Below, piece after piece: positions 57,623 through 64,000 of a stretch of 64,000 nt of DNA. The notes under the pieces are model-generated. The model did not search any database. It was not told the DNA's origin and worked only from the letters and a program-made list of their open reading frames with translations. How positions within the stretch are numbered: the first letter of the stretch is position 1; each line of letters begins with the position of its first letter. Source of the stretch: Umbilicaria muhlenbergii (Eukaryota > Ascomycota > Lecanoromycetes > Umbilicariales > Umbilicariaceae); assembly GCA_000611775.1 (NCBI GenBank), contig KK106983.1, forward strand, positions 93,607 through 157,606. Reading direction: 5' to 3'. The position numbers were made by a program, and so were the translations under genes.

Positions 57623-59235
57623 TTAAGACGCCGTTCTCCTCCCAGATCCAGCTCCGCCAACATTGCTCGCATGCGCCAAGAGGAATTTACAGCATGTAAG
57701 AGCATACTTACACGCCCTCGTCCACGCTTCATCTTGGCTAGCTCCGAGCTTAATACTCGCATCACCAATCTTGTCTTTTCGAATTTCGTATGGCAGTTTC
57801 AGTCCTCCTTGCTGGTGCGGGGAACCATGGACGTCGGTGTTGGTGGTATGGCCCTTTTCCACAAATTCGCCCAGTTGCCGTAGGCATTCAAGAAAAGCCA
57901 CCATGGCAGCATCAAATCGGCGATGTATGAACATGCGTCCGAGTGGAAGATCGCCAGAGGAATAAAGCTCTAATGAGCTGACCTTTGGCTGCTGCGGGTT
58001 TTCTGAGCTCGGAGGTGCATGAGATGCTGACGCCGAAGATGACGGGTATTCGATCTTGTCGATTCTAGATGTACTGCCCATCGGTTTAATTCTGTAGCCT
58101 CGGAAGGTAAAAGTCAGTTTCTCTGCAACGGTGGCCAGTAACAAGCTCGTCATGCCCCAAGCTGCGTTGATTTCTGCCCACTCTACATTTTGTGGCGGCG
58201 GCAGTCGACCTAGCCTTAAACCATTAATGGTACCAAAATAGCCATCATGACCGATACAGAAAGTATCGTTGTACACATTCGTGCGCTGTAAACGTTCGAG
58301 TTGCTGGGCATCATGGTCATAGGAGGCGTTGAGGGCGTCGCGCTCGTTCTGGAAAGAGGAGAGCTTAAGGGCAAAGGCGTTACGGGAGCGCCAAAAAGAC
58401 TCTTCCTCTAGATCAAGGGCACGAGATTCGGCTTCCAGATCCGCGAGTTCTTCGTCTAAGCTTGCTTTCTCCTTCTCCAGCTGTAGCAGTTCTGAGAACG
58501 CCTCAGATTCGGCGGTCTTAGCCTTGTCCAGTTCCGCTCGAGCTTTTGCAACTTCTTCGTCCGTCGGAACCTTGTTGTTCATATCCCTAAGAAACGTTAT
58601 ATAGGCATCCCTTTCTTTCGTAGAACTGGCAAGGCGATCCTGGAGGGAGGTGAGAAGTAGCTCAGTACATTCGGTGCATACAGGGTGATCTATGTCGGAG
58701 CGAGAGGACAAGATTTCGAAAAGCCGAACCGTGGATTCAACTTGATACGGTAGAGACTGCTTCGACGATTCGTTGGAGGTGGTGCGGCCTACAGTAACAT
58801 CTCGAACTGGCTTTCTTTTCCTTTGAGGATCGTTTGAGCCGTTTGCCAACGTTTGATGAGGAGCTATGTGAGAGTCCGTGAGCATCACGAATGACATTGC
58901 TGGGTTGTCTTTCAGGCCAGCCTTAGTCGAGGCTACCATCGCTGCTTGGGACTCCATGAAATGGCGGGGTGCAGGCACCACACGCTTGAACACAGCAGGG
59001 GTTGCATCTTGACTGGCATTTTCATAGAGCTCTCTCCGTTCTTGAGGATATGGAGGCCTTGGAGGGGTCGTGTTTCGATCCAGAGTATTACCAGTTGAAC
59101 CTTTAGAAGCATCAATGACTGCGCAAGGTAGACTGGGAAGCCCAACATACCCACTAACAACTCGAACGCCGCTGGATTTAGATCCTGAAGTGAACTGTCA
59201 AGCTTCAAGGGCGTTCGGCATTTTTGGCAGTTCAT
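57623..59235 (-). CDS. ATG6: Autophagy protein Atg6/Beclin 1
   Basis: Two exons on the minus strand. Exon 1 (59235-59151) encodes MNCQKCRTPLKLDSSLQDLN plus PAAFELLV, the typical Atg6 N-terminus. Joining to exon 2 at GSTGNTLDRNTTPPRPPYPQ by a 50-bp intron (GTATGT..AAAG) restores LLVGS, as in other fungi. Downstream are a coiled coil (DEEVAKARAELDKAKTAESE; LEKEKASLDEELADLEAESR) and the evolutionarily conserved domain (VYNDTFCIGHDGYFGTINGL; EWAEINAAWGMTSLLLATVA; SLELYSSGDLPLGRMFIHRR). The C-terminal end is KYALTCCKFLLAHASNV. Atg6 is a subunit of the Vps34 PI3-kinase complexes for autophagy and vacuolar sorting. Divergent from the Scm3 gene, 266 bp apart. Confidence 0.95.
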
Positions 59236-59501
59236 GTTGCGATAATATCCAAGCCTTTGTATCTGGCATGTTAGTCACGCAAGTGACCCTTGGGGGGGGG
59301 GTTCCGCAGATGGCGCTAACGTTGTAGAAAGTACAAACATAGTGTTCGTCAAACCACGCAACTTCCACCACAACTCTCCAGCCAAAGGGACGATGATCTT
59401 TACGCAACGCGCCTTCACCAGAACTCCTCATTGAAGAATGCCCTCGAACATGCATTTGTAGGCATAAACGATCCGCCGATCTCGCCAGTGAGTCACAGAC
59501 A
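59236..59501. promoter_or_regulatory. Bidirectional promoter ATG6/SCM3
   Basis: A 266-bp shared region. Contains a run of nine G near 59291. No specific sites recognised. Confidence 0.5.
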
Positions 59502-61643
59502 ATGGAACCTCCATTCAAGCGCCGTCGAGTATCCAGCTATGAGGATTCGAGCGTGGAACTATACGAGCTCCAGGCTCGTAATAAATCAAAACTCAAATCC
59601 ACCTTCGAATCTATATTCGAAAAATACGGTCAGGACTTTAGTGGGGTGGGGGATGAGATTGACCTGGAGACGGGGGAGATCGTTGTGAATAACGGACACC
59701 TCCTTGGGATGCGAGATGAGGTAGATGTTGGGTACGACAAGGACGATACCGAAGAGGACGAGCTGGCAAATGATATGCTTAGCGATGTTGGCCAAGAAGA
59801 CCCATCAGTAGAGGACAGGGAGAAGAGCCCGGATCTGAGATCTGAAGAGCCGGAGCAACCTACCACAACCGCTGATCTTGAGGCGCCTCATTCTGTTATG
59901 GATGGTGTTGATAGCCTCATGGGAGACTTTCAGGACGATGACCTACTACCATCAATCGGGGACAGGACAGGGGCTGTAATCGATCAACGCTTTGACAGTG
60001 AGCTCGGGATCTTGGGGCGTGCTCTAGGATCCATGGGCGCCAACGCACACCCGATGCCTCCCAACATAACTTCGTCAGGTACTCCACGATCTAACCGTGC
60101 CCGAGTCGTATCACCGTCCGGCTTCAACAGCCCGGATCCTTATGACTCCGTGGTTGAGCCAGCTTGGCGTGCACCTCCGCTGCCAAGTACTTCCTCAGGC
60201 GGTGGAGCAAAGGCTATCTTAACTAGTCTTCCCTGTAGAAAAGAAACTAGACGGCAGAGGTCGTTATCATCTGCGAGAGGGTCTCTCTGGGCGCCTGACA
60301 GGACGCTCGGCCGGTCAAGGAACGATTCTCGTAGAACCCGCTTGCCTAAAGGCGTATCGACCTTTGGTACTACAGTGGCTCGACCACTTCGAGAAGAGCT
60401 TGAAACGACGCCAAAACGGCTATTTATGCCCTCAAGACGCAGAGGGACTTTGTCTTCTCCGTCAGCTGGAGCCTATTCGGCGAATACGAAGCGAAGGCGT
60501 CACAAATCTTCGCCGATCATCACAACCCGCGTTTCGAATGATAGTTCCTCAAGAACACAAGGTGACGGATTTTGGTCGGCAGAAGAGGACAACTTGTTGT
60601 TAGGTCTAAAAGCTCCTACTGAACTAGACTTCCGCGAGTTGGAAAACCATCTTCCGGGGAGAACATGGCACAGTATGAGACACCGTTGGTATGCGATTGG
60701 TTCAAGTACAAATATGTGGACGGAGTCAGAGGATCGGCTACTTTGGCACCTCAAGACAAACACAGAGCTATTCGAACGGGAGATGGTCCCATATTTCAGC
60801 GGAAAGACGCAGAGACAGATTAAGTATCGCTGGTCCTCCTCAAAAGGCTTCGCACGAAGTAAGGAGACGTTTGAGGCCACGCTACCCAGGACAGCTACAG
60901 TTCAAGACGACCAATGGCTGCAGGAGCTTATTGCGAACAGTTTGCTGCCACCACGTCAACAGGCCGAGCCCTCCCCAGTAAAACCATCTCAGATTCCTCT
61001 TAACCACGAAGAAAAGACAACACCAAGCGGGAATGTTAACGGTGAAGGCACTGTAGATGAGCTTCAAAGAGACGGTCTTACGGCGGCTGAACTTAACACG
61101 GAGCTGGATTTGAACTTCGATATTAGATACGACGCTGTCGAAATCAAAGAAGAACCACTTGAGCGTCCCTTGGTCACGCCAACCAGGGAGAACGCGGCTC
61201 GAAAAGCAATCGTAGAACCAAGCCCCGTAGCGGCTCAACAATCTTCTCATCCTAGCGGTGATGCTGACCCTGTTGTGCCACGATTTAGCTCACCACTTCG
61301 ACCGAAATCAAACTCAATTCATAGATTCTCTAAGCGCAGGAGTAATGTCGGGCAGAGTAAGCACTCGAATGCCAGGACACACGGCGCCAAATTACATTCG
61401 AAAGTAACCCCATCGATGCCGTCCCGAAGCCAGCGCCATCCAGGCAAATCCTCTAAATCTACTCCAGCCATTTCTCTTACTTCAATGCTGGGAGATGACA
61501 GCGAGGAGGATGAACTGTCTCGGCCTGAGAAGACTATCCTAACATCGAGAATCGGGCTGGTCACCACGCCACTCAGCACTGCTCGCAAGTGTGGGACTCT
61601 CGGCTTCAGATGTACAAGGAGTGTCTGCTTGAGATGTGCATGA
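59502..61643 (+). CDS. SCM3: Scm3/HJURP-type centromeric histone chaperone with Myb-like repeats
   Basis: A single exon of 713 residues starting MEPPFKRRRVSSYEDSSVEL. The Scm3 domain (residues about 20-72) includes FEKYGQDFSGVGDEIDLETG then EIVVNNGHLLGM, the motif that binds the CENP-A-type histone. A long disordered acidic and basic region follows. A Myb/SANT-like pair lies around residues 355-450 (GFWSAEEDNLLLGLKAPTEL; GRTWHSMRHRWYAIGSSTNM; WTESEDRLLWHLKTNTELFE; GKTQRQIKYRW). The extreme C-terminus is Cys-rich (ARKCGTLGFRCTRSVCLRCA), a possible zinc knuckle. Filamentous ascomycete Scm3 proteins often pair the Scm3 domain with Myb-like DNA-binding repeats. Nuclear, loading Cse4/CENP-A at centromeres. 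Confidence 0.92.
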   Translation: MEPPFKRRRVSSYEDSSVELYELQARNKSKLKSTFESIFEKYGQDFSGVGDEIDLETGEIVVNNGHLLGMRDEVDVGYDKDDTEEDELANDMLSDVGQEDPSVEDREKSPDLRSEEPEQPTTTADLEAPHSVMDGVDSLMGDFQDDDLLPSIGDRTGAVIDQRFDSELGILGRALGSMGANAHPMPPNITSSGTPRSNRARVVSPSGFNSPDPYDSVVEPAWRAPPLPSTSSGGGAKAILTSLPCRKETRRQRSLSSARGSLWAPDRTLGRSRNDSRRTRLPKGVSTFGTTVARPLREELETTPKRLFMPSRRRGTLSSPSAGAYSANTKRRRHKSSPIITTRVSNDSSSRTQGDGFWSAEEDNLLLGLKAPTELDFRELENHLPGRTWHSMRHRWYAIGSSTNMWTESEDRLLWHLKTNTELFEREMVPYFSGKTQRQIKYRWSSSKGFARSKETFEATLPRTATVQDDQWLQELIANSLLPPRQQAEPSPVKPSQIPLNHEEKTTPSGNVNGEGTVDELQRDGLTAAELNTELDLNFDIRYDAVEIKEEPLERPLVTPTRENAARKAIVEPSPVAAQQSSHPSGDADPVVPRFSSPLRPKSNSIHRFSKRRSNVGQSKHSNARTHGAKLHSKVTPSMPSRSQRHPGKSSKSTPAISLTSMLGDDSEEDELSRPEKTILTSRIGLVTTPLSTARKCGTLGFRCTRSVCLRCA

Positions 61644-61784
61644 GCTCTTGGAGGACTTGCTTGAGACAGACCAAAACCTGCACTGAGACGGCATGACATG
61701 CTATTGTCTAGAGTCACCGCTTTCTGATTCAGCGTCATTTTGATACGAGCTAAGGTGTAGCTGTACTGTCTCGTGAGAAGATCT

Positions 61785-63303
61785 TCAGTCATCCAGACCG
61801 ATAATGTCTTCTAGCTGGCCTGCCGAACTATCACCAATGTCCCCTGCTTTGGCCCAAAATTTCGATAAATGTCTCGTGCCGGAATCACAAAGGATCGTGA
61901 CTATCCTGTGCCCAGGTCCGAGCTTGCGTGCAAGCTTGACTGCGGCAGCACCTGTCCTTTATCAGCATGAGATTTTGAATCAGGCACAAAGTTAACGTAC
62001 AGTTAACAGCACTGCTGCTTCCCACAAAGATGCCGTCCTTCTCCACAAGCCATCTAGCAAGGGCAATAGCTTCGTTGTCGTCGATCTTGAAAGCATCGTC
62101 CACAAGTTCGCGTCCAGCTTCAAAATTTGTGGTGACTCGATTAATCCCTATACCTTCAACAATCGTATCGACCTGATGTCTTCTTCTCGTTCCCTCCTTT
62201 TCCTTGGGGTCAAACATCACACCGTATTTGATTCGATTAAAGAGGCCACTTCCCTGCGGATCTGCTAATACAATCTTGACATTCGGTAATCTGGGCTTCA
62301 AATATCGTGCAACGCCGGCGATTGTGCCGCCTGTCCCAGCTCCGGCGACAAAGGCATCGAGTTCGCCACCACACTGACGGAGGATCTCCGGGCCAGTGCC
62401 TTCGAAATGGGCTTGCCAGTTATACTCGATTTCGAACTGATCTGCAAAGAATCCTCGACCAGGTCGGTCGGGATCAGCTGTATGTTCGGCAGCAAGTGTG
62501 CGAGCTCGATTGACAAAGTGCATTGGGTCGATTATCGGGGCAGGAGGAACTCGCGCAACAACTGCGCCGAGTTTAAGGAGAAGATCTGACTTCTCGGTGG
62601 CCTGGTCGGAAGGCATGCAACTATTGTCAGAGTTAGCTTATATACTACGTTTTCTCTATTGCAGAATATAAGGTCATACATATATGCTAGATACCCTCTT
62701 GCTCGGCATATTGTGGCAAGTGATATTCCAGTGGACCCTACGGTGCCTTCATAGATCATATCCCCTGAATTGGGTGTCAACAGACCTTGTTCTTCTGCCT
62801 ACAACTCATTTAGACTGGTATCATGGCATTAGATTGCGCTAATACCGTATTGATGATATTTAGGGCTACACGATCTTTAGGACTGCCTCCGCCACCATTG
62901 AGAAACTACAAACCATTAGGCCTCGATGTCATCAGCAATGAAAGGAGATTCCAGAAAGTACCTCGGCCTTTGCAAGTATCTCACATCCTGTGGCATCTGA
63001 CAACGATTTGATCTTAAACAATGGAGTATTCCCAATGCACCCCTCAATGCCTAGTGGTATATCCGATTTGATGGTATCAGCAGCACCTCTCGTCGTATGG
63101 TCTTGCAAATCAACCTTGTCTCCACGCTCTAGTCCGGCTCCGGCAACAGTATTGACAACGTCTCCCCTGCGCCGCCGTCGGAAACGGCGTTCTAGATCTG
63201 GATAGAAATCTTTGAAGCCAAGGGTTACGAGTACGCCAGCAACGAACGCTATCGTGATATAAACACGAGGCCGATTTTCCATCTCTGCCCTAATCTCATA
63301 CAT
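61785..63303 (-). CDS. Mitochondrial-membrane-anchored cysteine synthase-like enzyme
   Basis: Several exons on the minus strand. The ORF starts MYEIRAEMENRPRV; a second Met at 63282 (MENRPRVYITIAFVAGVLVT) has a better context and may be the true start. A membrane anchor (residues about 8-30) precedes the PLP type II fold. Exons in order contain GIEGCIGNTPLFKIKSL, then LNGGGGSPKDRVALNIINT with the PLP-binding Lys, then GLLTPNSGDMIYEGTVGSTG and ISLATICRARGYLAYI, then the exon with GAGTGGTIAGVARYLKPRLP and VGSSSAVNC, and finally AAVKLARKLGPGHRIVTILC plus DSGTRHLSKF. Sequence is closest to cysteine synthases of the type anchored to the outer mitochondrial membrane in yeast (Mcy1). It may make cysteine or related beta-replacement products; catalytic activity is not certain. 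Confidence 0.85.
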
Positions 63304-63446
63304 TCAAAAGCATTTGTAGTCCCTACCAGCTCAGAGGTGAGCACAAGCTGCCGCGGTAGATAGAGCTTCAAGGAGCTTGGGCCACATCGACCTACATCTA
63401 GACGCCGTTTGATGCTCCCCACCTCCAAACCTCCAACCCCGCAAGC

Positions 63447-64000
63447 ATGGATTCTCCGATTGTCTCGCAGCTTTTCCGGCAACTATTCAGTCACCGGACA
63501 TGCTCGCGATTACGCTTCCGTTCATCACTCCCCTTCCGAACAGCTGGCGCACAACGAACGCAACAGTGCCGGAAGTTCTCCAGTGGAGGAGTCCGCTATG
63601 AGGATAATGCTCGACGAGAGAGCCATTGGCAGCAGCGGACGGACTGGTTTCCCTTGGACAAGTCGAACGACTTCGACAAGTATCCAATGGTCACCGCAAA
63701 TGGGCTAAGAAGTCGGAAAGAAAGACCGAAGAGGGTCAAGATGCTCTTGCGCGACTTCATAGAAGGTAGCGGCCCCTACGTCCCATTTGTTTCGATACTG
63801 AGCCATGCAAGACAGCCTATACAACCCTAACTACGGCTACTTCTCCAAACAAGTCGTCATCTTCACCCCTGGTGACCCCTTCGACTTCAACAGCATGCGC
63901 GACGAACCCGAATTCTATAGGTTATTAGGGCAACGCTACACCGCCTTTGAAGACTCTCTCGACGCCAAACAACCCAACGACGCCCGCCAGCTCTGGCATA
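63447..64000 (+). CDS. NDUFAF7/MidA protein arginine methyltransferase, mitochondrial (5' part)
   Basis: Exon 1 is 63447-63765 and exon 2 runs from 63812 to the window end (join [21 protein letters not shown], 46-bp intron). The Arg/Ser-rich N-terminus ([20 protein letters not shown]) fits a mitochondrial presequence. [20 protein letters not shown] and [20 protein letters not shown] are typical of this family. NDUFAF7 dimethylates an Arg of complex I subunit NDUFS2 and is needed for complex I assembly. The SAM-binding domain lies beyond the window edge, so completeness cannot be judged. Confidence 0.88.

Overview
The window looks like chromosomal DNA of a filamentous ascomycete (Pezizomycotina). 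The evidence is the many short introns (about 45-120 bp) with GTATGT/GTAAGT donors and CAG/TAG acceptors, the gene content (Scm3 with Myb-like repeats, a DUF3176 membrane protein, a GH17 cell-wall enzyme, a CAP10/GT90 glycosyltransferase, a Zn2Cys6 regulator) and the gene spacing. A member of Leotiomycetes or a close class is a guess; the sequence does not settle it. All exon joins given here were worked out by eye from reading frame and splice signals.

Layout. 0-1 kb: remnant of a Fot1/pogo-like DNA transposon ending in a 47-bp palindrome. 1.6-6.9 kb: GH17 cell-wall enzyme (+), Gly/Gln-rich 'beta-flanking' protein (-), D-2-hydroxyacid dehydrogenase (+). 7.1-8.4 kb: an array of a two-hairpin repeat beside an orphan ORF pair. 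9.9-14.6 kb: APC-family permease (-) and a cytochrome P450 (+). 15.3-16.8 kb: a decayed coiled-coil gene (-) beside a second array of the same two-hairpin repeat. 17.3-18.4 kb: DHDPS/HOGA-type aldolase (-). 20.4-21.3 kb: an aminoglycoside-phosphotransferase-fold pseudogene. 22.5-31.6 kb: RNA cytidine acetyltransferase Kre33/NAT10 (-), GT90 membrane glycosyltransferase (+), CIA2 (-). 31.6-35.2 kb has no recognised gene.

35.2-46.2 kb is a dense housekeeping block: Zn2Cys6 regulator (+), Sm protein G (-, four small exons), mitochondrial DEAD-box helicase (-), Ntr2 splicing factor (+), DHH phosphoesterase (-). 46.6-52.3 kb is an accessory island. It holds a 765-bp terminal-inverted-repeat element carrying a nested mariner-type foldback element, a DUF3176 membrane protein, and a roughly 0.8-kb unit with inverted TATTTACTT ends around a three-exon gene of a multicopy family. 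52.6-64 kb returns to core genes: WD40 protein (-), a small secreted protein (-), Atg6/Beclin (-) divergent from Scm3 (+), an outer-membrane-type cysteine synthase (-) and the 5' part of an NDUFAF7/MidA methyltransferase (+).

Functional themes are RNA processing (Sm G, Ntr2, DEAD-box helicase, Kre33), centromere and autophagy functions (Scm3, Atg6), Fe-S, sulfur and mitochondrial maintenance (CIA2, cysteine synthase, NDUFAF7) and cell-surface functions (GH17, GT90, DUF3176, permease). The most unusual observations are the two arrays of the two-hairpin repeat and the inverted-end unit carrying the small three-exon gene.
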